From contig NZ_JAFA01000048.1 of NCBI RefSeq assembly GCF_000519185.1, positions 163 through 59,249 of the forward strand: a stretch of 59,087 nucleotides of DNA. The letters run 5' to 3'. The stretch is from Paraburkholderia nodosa DSM 21604 (GTDB taxonomy: Bacteria; Pseudomonadota; Gammaproteobacteria; Burkholderiales; Burkholderiaceae). Of this stretch, positions 42,428-51,130 are shown in pieces. Position 1 is the stretch's first letter. Every line of letters begins with the position of its first letter. Made by a program: the position numbers and the translations under genes. Below the pieces are notes generated by a model. It did not search any database. It was given only the letters and a program-made list of their open reading frames with translations, and was not told the origin of the DNA.

Positions 42428-43621
42428 ATGACCAACAGCGCGGTAATCGTCGACGCAGTGCGCAGCCCGATGGGCCGGACCAAGGCGGGCGGCGCCTTCG
42501 TCGACCTGCATCCCGTGGATCTGCTCTCGCAGGTCCTGGGGCAACTGATCGTGCGCAACGACCTCGACCCCGGCAGCGTGGACGACGTGATGATCGGCTG
42601 CGTGAGCCAGGTGGGCGAGCAGGCCTCCACGCCGGGCCGCCTCGCGTGGCTCGCGGCAGGCTTTCCGCAGCACGTGCCGTCCACCACCATCGAGCGCAAG
42701 TGCGGGTCGAGCCAGCAGGCGATCCATTTCGCGGCGCAGGCGATCATGGCGGGCGTCAACGAGATCGTCGTGGCCGGTGGCGTCGAGTCGATGAGCCGCG
42801 TGCCGATGGGCTCGTCGCGCATCGGCCGCGATCCGTATGGCGCGCTGTACCACGCGCGCTATCCCGAAGGCATGGTCGGGCAGGGCGTGAGCGCCGATCT
42901 CGTGGCGCAGAAGTGGGCGCTCACGCGTAAGGCGCTCGACGCCTACTCGGCGCAGTCGCACCGCCGCGCCGATGCCGCGCGCGCCGCGGGGCAGTTCGCG
43001 CGCGAGATCGTGCCGATCGATGTGCCGGGCGCCGAAGGCGTGCGTCGCGTGGACCTCGACGAAACCATCCGCGCCGGTACGACCGTCGAGCGGCTCGCGG
43101 GCCTCGCACCCTCGTTCGAAAGCGCCGAACTCGCGGCGCGCTTCCCTGGCATCCGCTGGAACGTGACGGCCGGTAACGCCTCGCAAATCTCGGATGGCGC
43201 CTCGGCGCTGCTCATCATGAGCGAGCAGAAGGCGGCGCAACTGGGATTGAAGCCGCGTGCGCGCATCGTGGCGTTCGACGTCTGCGGCGACGATCCGCTG
43301 ATGATGCTGACCGCACCCATTCCCGCCACGCAACGTCTGCTGAAGAAACGCGGCCTCACCATCGACGATATTTCGCACTTCGAAGTGAACGAGGCATTTG
43401 CCGCCGTGCCGCTCGCCTGGCAGAAGGCGCTGGGCGCGGACGCGGCGCGGCTGAACCCGGCGGGCGGCGCGATCGCGCTCGGGCACCCGCTCGGCGCCTC
43501 GGGCGCGCGCCTCATGACCACGATGCTCAATTCGCTCGAAGTGAGCGGCGGCCGCTACGGCCTGCAGACGATGTGCGAGGCGGGCGGCATGGCCAACGCG
43601 ACGCTCATCGAACGCCTCTAA
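42428..43621 (+). CDS. thiolase (acetyl-CoA acyltransferase)
   Basis: A 397-residue thiolase that cleaves 3-ketoacyl-CoA. The nucleophile is Cys in ERKCGSSQQAIHF; the His and second Cys are in GGAIALGHPLGASGARLM and QTMCEAGGMANA. The region EVNEAFAAVPLAW is intact. Length is normal. Start MTNSAVIVDA follows GAGAGAACC. First gene of the rightward operon, followed in 34 bases by an SDR. Confidence 0.93.
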   Translation: MTNSAVIVDAVRSPMGRTKAGGAFVDLHPVDLLSQVLGQLIVRNDLDPGSVDDVMIGCVSQVGEQASTPGRLAWLAAGFPQHVPSTTIERKCGSSQQAIHFAAQAIMAGVNEIVVAGGVESMSRVPMGSSRIGRDPYGALYHARYPEGMVGQGVSADLVAQKWALTRKALDAYSAQSHRRADAARAAGQFAREIVPIDVPGAEGVRRVDLDETIRAGTTVERLAGLAPSFESAELAARFPGIRWNVTAGNASQISDGASALLIMSEQKAAQLGLKPRARIVAFDVCGDDPLMMLTAPIPATQRLLKKRGLTIDDISHFEVNEAFAAVPLAWQKALGADAARLNPAGGAIALGHPLGASGARLMTTMLNSLEVSGGRYGLQTMCEAGGMANATLIERL

Positions 43622-43655
43622 AGCGCGACCACGAACAACGAAGGAGAAACGACAC

Positions 43656-44435
43656 ATGGACGAACAGAACAAATTCGCCGGCACGGTGGCGGTGGTGACG
43701 GGCGGCGCTTCGGGGCTGGGCCTCGCGAGCGCGAAGCGGCTGCTGGCAAAAGGCGCACAGGTCGTGATCGCCGATCTCGCCAGCTCGCGCGGCGCGGCCG
43801 TGGCCGATGAACTCGGCGCTCACGCGAGCTTCGTGCCCGCCGACGTGACGAGCGCCGACGACATGAACGCCGTGTTCGAGGCGGCCACGAAGCGCGGCAC
43901 GCTGCGCTCGCTCGTGCATTGCGCGGGCCGTGGCGGCGCGGTGCGCCTGATCGAGAAGGACGGTTCGCCGGGCTCGCTCGAAGCCTACGAGAACGTGGTG
44001 CGCGTGAATCTCTTCGGCACCTTCAACGCGCTGCGCCTCGCGGCGGCGGCGATGGCACGCAACGAGCCCGATGCCGGAGGCGAGCGCGGCGCTTGCGTGC
44101 TCACCGCGTCGGTGGCCGCGTACGAAGGGCAGATCGGGCAGGTGCCGTACGCGTCGTCGAAGGCGGGCGTGGTGGGCATGACGCTCGTGGCCGCGCGCGA
44201 CCTCGCGAGCAAGGGCATTCGTGTGTGTACGATCGCGCCTGGCCTGTTCGACACGCCGCTGCTTGCGCGCCTGCCCGAGGAGATTCGCGAATCGCTTGGC
44301 CGCATGGTGCCGTTTCCGCCGCGACTCGGTGAAGCCGATGAGTTCGCCGCGCTCGCGCTGCACATTCTCGAGAATCCGATGCTCAACGGCGAGACCATCC
44401 GCCTTGACGGCGCGATTCGCATGCAGCCGCGCTGA
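43656..44435 (+). CDS. SDR, 3-hydroxyacyl-CoA dehydrogenase type (HSD10-like)
   Basis: A 259-residue NAD-dependent reductase. The cofactor motif is TGGASGLGLASAKRLL, the catalytic Ser is in TASVAAYEG and the Tyr/Lys pair in PYASSKAGVVG. The end PMLNGETIRLDGAIRMQPR matches mammalian HSD17B10 and its bacterial relatives, which oxidise short or branched 3-hydroxyacyl-CoA. It is placed between thiolase and enoyl-CoA hydratase, fitting a beta-oxidation role. Confidence 0.9.
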   Translation: MDEQNKFAGTVAVVTGGASGLGLASAKRLLAKGAQVVIADLASSRGAAVADELGAHASFVPADVTSADDMNAVFEAATKRGTLRSLVHCAGRGGAVRLIEKDGSPGSLEAYENVVRVNLFGTFNALRLAAAAMARNEPDAGGERGACVLTASVAAYEGQIGQVPYASSKAGVVGMTLVAARDLASKGIRVCTIAPGLFDTPLLARLPEEIRESLGRMVPFPPRLGEADEFAALALHILENPMLNGETIRLDGAIRMQPR

Positions 44436-44447
44436 GCGAGGCCGACC

Positions 44448-45212
44448 ATGAGCGACGAATTGCTGATCGAGTTCCGCGACGGTATCCAGATCCTCACGAT
44501 CAACCGTCCCGAGGCGCGCAACGCCTGCACGAAGGCGGTGGCCGAAGCGATAGCCGCCGCGCTGGACGAGCTGGAGCAGCGCGACGACCTGCGGCTCGCC
44601 ATCATCACCGGCGCGGGCGGCACGTTTTGCGCGGGCATGGACCTGAAGGGCTTCCTCAAAGGCGAACGGCCGAGCCGGCCGGCCCGCGGCTTTGCCGGGC
44701 TCACTGAAGCGCCGCCGCGCAAGCCGCTCATTGCGGCGGTGGAAGGCTACGCGCTCGCGGGCGGATTCGAAGTCGTGCTGGCGAGCGATCTCGTCGTGGC
44801 CGCGAACAACGCGCAGTTCGGTCTGCCCGAAGTGAAGCGCGGGCTATGCGCCGCGGCGGGCGGATTGTTGCGTCTGCAGCAGCAGTTGCCGGAGCGCATC
44901 GCCATGGAACTCGTGCTCACGGGCGACATGTTCGGCGCGCAACGCGCCTTCGAATTCGGCCTCGTCAACCGTCTCACCGCGCCGGGCGAAGCGCTGGCGG
45001 GCGCGCTCGAACTCGCACAGAAGATCGTGGCGAACGGGCCGCTCGCCGTGGCCGCGAGCAAGCGCGTGATGCGCGAGTCGCGCGACTGGTCCAGTGCGGA
45101 AATGTTTGCACGTCAGCGCGAGATCACGGACCCGGTGTTCGTTTCCGCCGACGCGCGAGAGGGCGCGGCGGCGTTTGCAGAGAAGCGCAAGGCGGTGTGG
45201 CAGGGGAGGTAG
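44448..45212 (+). CDS. enoyl-CoA hydratase/isomerase
   Basis: A 254-residue crotonase. The oxyanion-hole segments are TFCAGMDLKGF and ALAGGFEVVLASDLVVA, followed by FGLPEVKRGL where one expected Glu is present. A second catalytic acid at the classical site is not obvious (AAAGGLLRL), so hydratase activity is likely but not certain. It begins 12 bases after the SDR stop. Confidence 0.9.
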   Translation: MSDELLIEFRDGIQILTINRPEARNACTKAVAEAIAAALDELEQRDDLRLAIITGAGGTFCAGMDLKGFLKGERPSRPARGFAGLTEAPPRKPLIAAVEGYALAGGFEVVLASDLVVAANNAQFGLPEVKRGLCAAAGGLLRLQQQLPERIAMELVLTGDMFGAQRAFEFGLVNRLTAPGEALAGALELAQKIVANGPLAVAASKRVMRESRDWSSAEMFARQREITDPVFVSADAREGAAAFAEKRKAVWQGR

Positions 45213-45225
45213 TGCGCCCCTTTCG

Positions 45226-45987
45226 TCAGGCGTGCGTGAGCGTTCTTCGCAGCGCCGCAAAGAACAGCTCCGACTGCAATCGCTCGCCCTGAATCTGGTC
45301 GGCCACGCGCTGCGCGAGATCGGCCGCCACCGGTCGCAACGCGCGCCCGGTAGAACCCGCGAGCACCTGGGCGGCGCATGCGCGCTCCAGGTAATAGAGG
45401 TCGTCGAGCGCGTAGTCGATGCGCTGGCCGCACACCACCACGCCGTGGTTGCCGAGGAAGCCGATATCTTTGCCGTCGAGCGCATGCGCAATGCGCTCGC
45501 CTTCCTCTGGGCCGAGCGCGAGCCCGTTGTATTCGCGGTCCAGCGCGACGCGGCCGTGATAGCGCATGGCGTTCTGCGACAAGGTCGTATCGAGCCCGCA
45601 GTCCTCCGTGAGCGTGAGGGCCGTGGCGTAGGGCATGTGGGTATGCAGCACACAGGCCTTCTTTGCGATCCCGTGGATGGCGGCGTGAATGAACATCGCC
45701 GTCGGTTCGACGGCATGGCGGCCTGCCATCACGCGCCCCTGTGTATCGACGATGACGATATCGTCGGCCATCACCTCGCTCCACATCAAGCCGCGCGGGT
45801 TCAGCAGAAACAGGCCGTCTTCGCCGGGCAGCGCAACGCTGAAGTGATTGCAGACGCCCTCACCCAGCCCGAAATGCGCGGCGGCACGCAGCGCGAGCGC
45901 TAGATCTGCGCGCAGCGTCGCGACTTCCGGGTGGTGGAACAACTCCTCGCTTTCAATGGCTCCGGCATGATGCACTGCGTTGCTCAT
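45226..45987 (-). CDS. class II aldolase/adducin family protein
   Basis: A 253-residue metal-dependent enzyme with the fold of fuculose-phosphate aldolase. Candidate zinc ligands are HTHMPYATAL and FLGNHGVVVCG. The N-terminal segment GLGEGVCNHFSVALPG is typical of the soluble, non-phosphate subgroup. GGAG lies 9 bases before the ATG. It ends 14 bases from the hydratase on the opposite strand. Substrate is unknown. Confidence 0.88.
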   Translation of the reverse strand: MSNAVHHAGAIESEELFHHPEVATLRADLALALRAAAHFGLGEGVCNHFSVALPGEDGLFLLNPRGLMWSEVMADDIVIVDTQGRVMAGRHAVEPTAMFIHAAIHGIAKKACVLHTHMPYATALTLTEDCGLDTTLSQNAMRYHGRVALDREYNGLALGPEEGERIAHALDGKDIGFLGNHGVVVCGQRIDYALDDLYYLERACAAQVLAGSTGRALRPVAADLAQRVADQIQGERLQSELFFAALRRTLTHA

Positions 45988-46046
45988 GGGTCGTGGCTCC
46001 TGTTCTTCAGATGACCGCGTTGCGTTAGCGTCGCAACCCGCGTTCC

Positions 46047-46526
46047 TCATTCGCCGTCCAGCGCGAGCGGCACTTCGAGCCCCACCTTCACGCGGCTCAT
46101 GCTCACCAGCGTCTTGAACCGCTTCACGTTGTTGTTCGAGAAGAATAGCTCGCGCGTGAGTTCCGTGTACTGGTCCATGTTTCGCACCGCGAAAATGAGC
46201 ACGAAATCCCACTCGCCCGCGACGTAGTAGCACTGCTGAATCTGCGGGCAGCGCTCAAAGGTGCGCTTCATGGCGTCGAGCAAATCGATCTGCTCGCTTT
46301 CCACCTCGACGGTCGCGACGATCGTGATGGGATGATCGACCTTCTCGGGCGAGACGATCGCCGCGTAATGGTCGATCACGCCTTCGTCAGCGAGACGGCG
46401 CAAACGCCGGTTCACCGCTGCCGTGGAGAGGTTCACGCGCGCGCCGAGTTCGTTTTGGGGAATCTGGGCGTCGCGCTGGACTTCCATCAGGAGTTTGCGG
46501 TCGAAGGAGTCGAGATGTGTCGCCAT
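46047..46526 (-). CDS. Lrp/AsnC-family regulator
   Basis: A 159-residue regulator with an N-terminal helix-turn-helix (LDSFDRKLLMEVQRDAQIPQ, LSTAAVNRRLRRL) and the RAM ligand domain (YYVAGEWDFVLIFAVRNMDQ). It is divergent from the diaminopropionate ammonia-lyase gene, 115 bases away, and is the likely controller of that operon in response to an amino acid. Confidence 0.93.
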   Translation of the reverse strand: MATHLDSFDRKLLMEVQRDAQIPQNELGARVNLSTAAVNRRLRRLADEGVIDHYAAIVSPEKVDHPITIVATVEVESEQIDLLDAMKRTFERCPQIQQCYYVAGEWDFVLIFAVRNMDQYTELTRELFFSNNNVKRFKTLVSMSRVKVGLEVPLALDGE

Positions 46527-46641
46527 TTACGCTGGAGCCTGAAAGTCGATATTTTTTTGCGTGACGTGCCGGCATTATGAGACTTTTTCGCGGGGGTTGC
46601 GCAATATCATTTCGACATCGCAAGTCCACCGGAGCCAACCC

Positions 46642-47856
46642 ATGCTGATCGCCAACCCGCGCGCCACGCGCCATGCCTACCCCGAAACTCTCGGGAACAT
46701 CCTGAACGTGAAGTCGGGCGACGAGAGCCGCGCATGGCTCGCCAGGTGGGCGTTGATCAGCCCGGAGCCCACGCCGCTCTGGGACCTGAGCGGCGCGGCC
46801 GCGCGTCTGGGCGTTGCCCGCATCGGCCTCAAGGACGAATCGTTTCGTTCTCCTCTTGGCAGCTTCAAGGCGCTGGGCGCACCCATCGCGCTGATGCGCC
46901 TCATCATGCGCCTGTGGCCGCTGCAGGAGATCGATCCTCGCAAGCTGATCGAGGGCCGCTACGGCGAGATGGTCGCGAACCTCACCGTTATCAGCGCGAC
47001 CGATGGCAACCACGGCAAGGCGCTTGCCGCAGCGGCGCAATCGATTGGCTGCCACTGCGTGATCGTTCTGCATGCGAACGTCAGCGCCGAGCGCGAAGCG
47101 GCGATTGCCGCGTACGGCGCGCGTATCGTTCGCATCGCGGGCAACTATGACGAATCGGTCGAGCATGCGGCGCAACTCGCGAAGACGAACGGCTGGCACG
47201 TCGTTTCCGATACCTCCTATGACGGCTACGAGGCGATCCCGCGCGACGTCATGCAAGGCTACGGCACCATCGCAGCGGAAGTGATCGAACAGTCCGGCGA
47301 TGCGTGGACGCACGTGTTTCTGCAGGGCGGCGTGGGCGGTCTCGCGGCCGGCGTAGCCAGCTACCTGTGGGAGCAACATGGCGCCGCGCGACCGCGCTTC
47401 ATCGTGGTCGAACCGCGTCAGGCCGACTGCCTGTATCAAAGCGCCATCGCCGGTCGCGCCGCGAAAGCCACGGGTTCGGTCAATTCCGTGATGGCGGGCC
47501 TTGCATGCGGGGAGACCTCGCCGCTCGCGTGGCAGATACTCGAGCCGTGTGTCGACAACTTCATGCTGATCGACGATGAGGACGCCGTGGAAGCGATGCG
47601 CAGCCTCGCCACCGGCGTGGCAGGCGACGTCCCCGTCGTGTCGGGCGAATCGGGCGCGGCGGGGCTCGCGGGCCTCGCGACGCTCATGCGCGATCCCGCT
47701 CTTGCGCGCGCAGCCGGGCTCGACGCTAACTCACGCGTGCTGCTGATCAGCACCGAGGGCGCGACGGCGCCGGGCGTGTACGCAGAGCTGGTCGGCGCGT
47801 CTGCGCAAACCGTGGCGGCGCGCCGCGACGCCTGGCTGAGCCAGGTCACGCAGTAA
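46642..47856 (+). CDS. dpaL: diaminopropionate ammonia-lyase
   Basis: A 404-residue PLP enzyme that splits 2,3-diaminopropionate to pyruvate and ammonia. The PLP Lys is in SPLGSFKALGAPIA, and ATDGNHGKALAAAAQ and FLQGGVGGLAAGVA form the phosphate and cofactor pockets. It ends with GESGAAGLAGLATL and a normal C-terminus. Start MLIANPRATR has GGAG upstream. First of three genes on the plus strand, 20 bases before the M20 gene. In E. coli the homologue ygeX is also near a peptidase-like and a hydantoinase gene. Confidence 0.92.
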   Translation: MLIANPRATRHAYPETLGNILNVKSGDESRAWLARWALISPEPTPLWDLSGAAARLGVARIGLKDESFRSPLGSFKALGAPIALMRLIMRLWPLQEIDPRKLIEGRYGEMVANLTVISATDGNHGKALAAAAQSIGCHCVIVLHANVSAEREAAIAAYGARIVRIAGNYDESVEHAAQLAKTNGWHVVSDTSYDGYEAIPRDVMQGYGTIAAEVIEQSGDAWTHVFLQGGVGGLAAGVASYLWEQHGAARPRFIVVEPRQADCLYQSAIAGRAAKATGSVNSVMAGLACGETSPLAWQILEPCVDNFMLIDDEDAVEAMRSLATGVAGDVPVVSGESGAAGLAGLATLMRDPALARAAGLDANSRVLLISTEGATAPGVYAELVGASAQTVAARRDAWLSQVTQ

Positions 47857-47875
47857 CCGAAAAAAGGACACCCAG

Positions 47876-49051
47876 ATGGAAAGCACACTGCAAGGCCAAC
47901 TCAAAAGCTGGCGACAGTATTTGCACCAACGTCCCGAAACCAGCTTCGAGGAGATCCATACCGCCCACTACGTGGCCAACATCCTCGAGACGCTGGGACT
48001 CGAAGTGCATCGTGGCATTGGCGGCACAGGGCTCGTGGCGAACCTCACAGCGGGCAACGGCAAGCGCGTGATCGGCCTGCGCGCCGACATGGACGCGCTC
48101 AATATCGCGGAGCAGGCGTCGGGCCGCGCGCATGCCTCGTTGAACGCGGGAAAAATGCACGCATGCGGGCACGACGGCCATATGTCGATGGTGCTTGGCG
48201 CGGCGCGGCTGCTGGCCGAGCAGCGCGACTTCGACGGCACGGTGCGTTTCATCTTCCAGCCAGCCGAGGAGCACGGCCGCGGCGCCAAGGCGATGATGGC
48301 GGACGGCCTGTTCGAACGGTTTCCCGTCGATGCGATCTTCGGCGCGCACAACATGCCGGGCATGCCGGCCGGCACGTTCGCCACGCGCGCGGGTGGCATC
48401 ATGGCGAGCGAGGATAACTTCGTTATCCATATCAAGGGCCGTGGCACGCACGCGGCGCGCCCGCACATGGGCGCCGATCCTATCGTCATCGCCGCGCAGA
48501 TCGTGCTCGCGCTGCAAACCATCGTGTCGCGCAATCTCGACCCGAGCCTGCAAGCCGTGATTTCCTGCACGGAATTCATCACCGACGGCATTCGCAATGT
48601 GATTCCCTCGAACGTGATCATCAAGGGCGATACGCGCAGCTATTCGAAGGCAGTGCAAACGCTGCTCGAAACCCGCATGCGTGAAGTCAGCGTCGGCATT
48701 TGCCAGACGCACGGCGCCGAATGCAGCTTCGAGTACACGCACGAGTTCGCGCCGACCGTGAATTCGGAGCAGTTCGTCGATGTGGCGGTGAACGCCGCGC
48801 GCAACGTGGCGGGAGACGCCGCCGTGGACGCCAACGTGCAGCCAATGATGATCTCCGAGGATTTCGGTGCGTTCCTGCAGGTCGTGCCCGGCAATTTCAT
48901 CTTCATCGGCAACGGCGACGCTCCGGAGCGCGGCGGGATTCCGCTGCACAACGCCAGCTACGATTTCAACGACGATATCCTGATGACCGGCGCACGCTAC
49001 TTCGCGGAAATCGCGCGCCTGGCCCTGCCGGTCGGAACCAACCAAGCATGA
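47876..49051 (+). CDS. M20-family amidohydrolase
   Basis: A 391-residue metallo-amidohydrolase of the hippurate/N-acyl-amino-acid hydrolase type. Metal ligands are MHACGHDGHM, QPAEEHGRGAKAM and the later HNASYDFND. The inserted dimerisation domain starts at GRGTHAARPHMGADP. Substrates in the family are N-acyl amino acids or indole-acetyl conjugates. Its TGA overlaps the next ATG by 4 bases. Confidence 0.92.
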   Translation: MESTLQGQLKSWRQYLHQRPETSFEEIHTAHYVANILETLGLEVHRGIGGTGLVANLTAGNGKRVIGLRADMDALNIAEQASGRAHASLNAGKMHACGHDGHMSMVLGAARLLAEQRDFDGTVRFIFQPAEEHGRGAKAMMADGLFERFPVDAIFGAHNMPGMPAGTFATRAGGIMASEDNFVIHIKGRGTHAARPHMGADPIVIAAQIVLALQTIVSRNLDPSLQAVISCTEFITDGIRNVIPSNVIIKGDTRSYSKAVQTLLETRMREVSVGICQTHGAECSFEYTHEFAPTVNSEQFVDVAVNAARNVAGDAAVDANVQPMMISEDFGAFLQVVPGNFIFIGNGDAPERGGIPLHNASYDFNDDILMTGARYFAEIARLALPVGTNQA

Positions 49052-50289
49052 ATACGTTGAAACTGAACGGCGAAGCGCTGCTTCGCCAACTGCGCGAACT
49101 GGGTGAAATCGGCGCCGATGCGCAAGCGGGCGGGCGCACGCGCATCGCGCTCACGGACGACGAAAAAGCCGGACGCGACCGCGTAGTCGCGTGGATGCGC
49201 GAACTCGATCTCGACGTGCGCATCGACCGTATCGGCAATGTGTTCGGCACCCTGCACGCCGGCTCCGACGCCGGCTCGCGACGTCCGCTGATGATGGGCT
49301 CCCACATCGACACCGTGCGCAACGCGGGTGCGCTCGATGGGTGCTACGGCGTGCTCGCCGGGCTCGCAGTGGTGCGCGCGTTTCGCGAAGCGGGCGTGAA
49401 GCCGGGCCGGTCCATCACCGTGGGCGCGTTCACGAACGAGGAAGGCGTGCGCTACCAGCCGGACATGATGGGCTCGCTGGTCTACGCTGGCGGCCTGACC
49501 GTGGAAGCGGCGCTCGACGCGCGCGGCATCGACGGGACGCGTCTTGGCGACGAACTGGCCCGCATCGGCTACGCGGGTGAGATGGAACCGGGCGTCATCA
49601 CGCCGCACGAATATTTCGAACTGCATATCGAACAGGGCCCGATTCTCGAAGCGGAGAACGTTCGCATCGGCGTGGTCGAGAATCTGCAAGGCATCTCGTG
49701 GCAGCGCGTGAGCGTGCAAGGCAACGCCAATCATGCGGGCACGACGCCGACGCATCTGCGTCACGACGCGGGCTGGGTGGCCGCGGCGGTCTCCACGTTC
49801 TTGCGTGAACTGGCGGTTCAGAGCGGCACGACGCTCGCCACCATCGGCATGCTGAGCATCGAGCCGAACGTCATCAACGTGATTCCCCGCAAGGCTGTAT
49901 TCACGGTCGATCTGCGCGACCCCGATGAAACGCGTTTGCAGGACGCCGAGCGCCGCCTCGCGGAATTTTTGGTCGAGGTGGCGCGCAAGGAAGGCGTGAA
50001 GATCGAAACCGAGCGTCTCGTGCGTTTCGAACCGGTGGTATTCGACGCGGCGCTCGCACGCGCCATCGAAGCCGCCGCCGAACGCCGGGGGTTCTCGAAC
50101 CGGCGCATGACCTCGGGCGCGGGCCATGACGCCCAGATGATCGCGCGTATCGCGCCGGCCGCGATGATCTTCGTGCCGAGCCGCGGCGGCATCAGCCACA
50201 ATCCGCGCGAGCATACGGACGACGATCAACTCATCGACGGCGCGAACGTGCTGCTGGATGTGGTCCTGGAGCGCGTTGGCACGGCGTGA
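49048..50289 (+). CDS. Zn-dependent N-carbamoylase/allantoate-amidohydrolase type
   Basis: A 413-residue member of the hydantoinase/carbamoylase group of M20. Metal ligands appear in MMGSHIDTVRNAGALDGCYG, FTNEEGVRYQ and YFELHIEQGPILE, and the dimer-domain His in GNANHAGTTPT; the last His is in GISHNPREH. It shares the transcript of dpaL and the M20 gene and could release ammonia and CO2 from N-carbamoyl amino acids such as carbamoyl-diaminopropionate or a ureido acid. Confidence 0.92.
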   Translation: MNTLKLNGEALLRQLRELGEIGADAQAGGRTRIALTDDEKAGRDRVVAWMRELDLDVRIDRIGNVFGTLHAGSDAGSRRPLMMGSHIDTVRNAGALDGCYGVLAGLAVVRAFREAGVKPGRSITVGAFTNEEGVRYQPDMMGSLVYAGGLTVEAALDARGIDGTRLGDELARIGYAGEMEPGVITPHEYFELHIEQGPILEAENVRIGVVENLQGISWQRVSVQGNANHAGTTPTHLRHDAGWVAAAVSTFLRELAVQSGTTLATIGMLSIEPNVINVIPRKAVFTVDLRDPDETRLQDAERRLAEFLVEVARKEGVKIETERLVRFEPVVFDAALARAIEAAAERRGFSNRRMTSGAGHDAQMIARIAPAAMIFVPSRGGISHNPREHTDDDQLIDGANVLLDVVLERVGTA

Positions 50290-50307
50290 GGCCCGCGCGT
50301 TGCGCGG

Positions 50308-50958
50308 TTACGTCCCGACTGCCGCGGCCTCATCGAGCGCATCGTAAATGCCGATGACCCCCGCCGCGACATTGCTCCAATGATCGATGGCGTGCGTGCC
50401 GACCACGTCGTCCCAGAAAGACTCCGATCCGTACTGAAGACGTTGCGCGTGCAACCGTCGCGTGTAGAGCTGCAGGTCGAACTCGGCGGTGATGCCCATC
50501 GCGCCCACCAGCGCGTGCGCGCCGTTCGCCACCAGCGGCGCGGCGCGGCTCGCGCGCGCCTTCGCAATGGTCGCCGCGATGCGCTGTTCCGACGTGTGGT
50601 ATCCCGCGCAGCCCAACTGCGCCGCGACGCGTGTGGCGGCCACATGCTCGGCCATGACGCTCAACTGTTGCTGCACGGCCTGGAACTTGCCGAGCGAGCG
50701 GCCAAATTGCTGGCGGTCGTTCACGTAGCCGAGCGTCATGTCGAATACGCGTTGCATGCCGCCCGCCATCATGGCGGCCGTGGCGAGCGCGCCCAGCTCG
50801 CCCACGCCACGCACAGTGGCGGGCAGCGCGCGCGCCGCGTGCGCGGTGCGCACGAATTGCGGCGTGCAGTGACGCGCGAGCACGTTGTGCGCCCGCGGCT
50901 CGCGCCTGGCTTTGGACTTTTCTCGTTCTGTTGCGCACGCTCGCGCAGCGCCGCGCAC
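50308..50958 (-). pseudogene. acyl-CoA dehydrogenase remnant (C-terminal half)
   Basis: The part from about 50860 to 50308 reads as the C-terminal half of an acyl-CoA dehydrogenase: VGELGALATAAMMAGGMQRV, VNDRQQFGRSLGKFQAVQQ, then MGITAEFDLQLYTRRLHAQR. The FAD-binding N-terminal half is absent, and the first about 30 residues are unrelated and Arg-rich. It overlaps no other gene. It is probably a decayed remnant. Confidence 0.8.
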
Positions 50959-51130
50959 GCCGTGGCGGCGTCATCCTGGGTTCCGGCACCAGTTTGAAGC
51001 CAACCACGCCTGGCGCCGCAATCCTGTGAACACCTCCCCTTAAACCCGGCTTTTCGAGCGATTAACCGGGAGGTGGTTGCCCGACAATCTCTAGAAACGC
51101 GGGGTGGGCTCGCACTTTCTCGAGGCAGAT

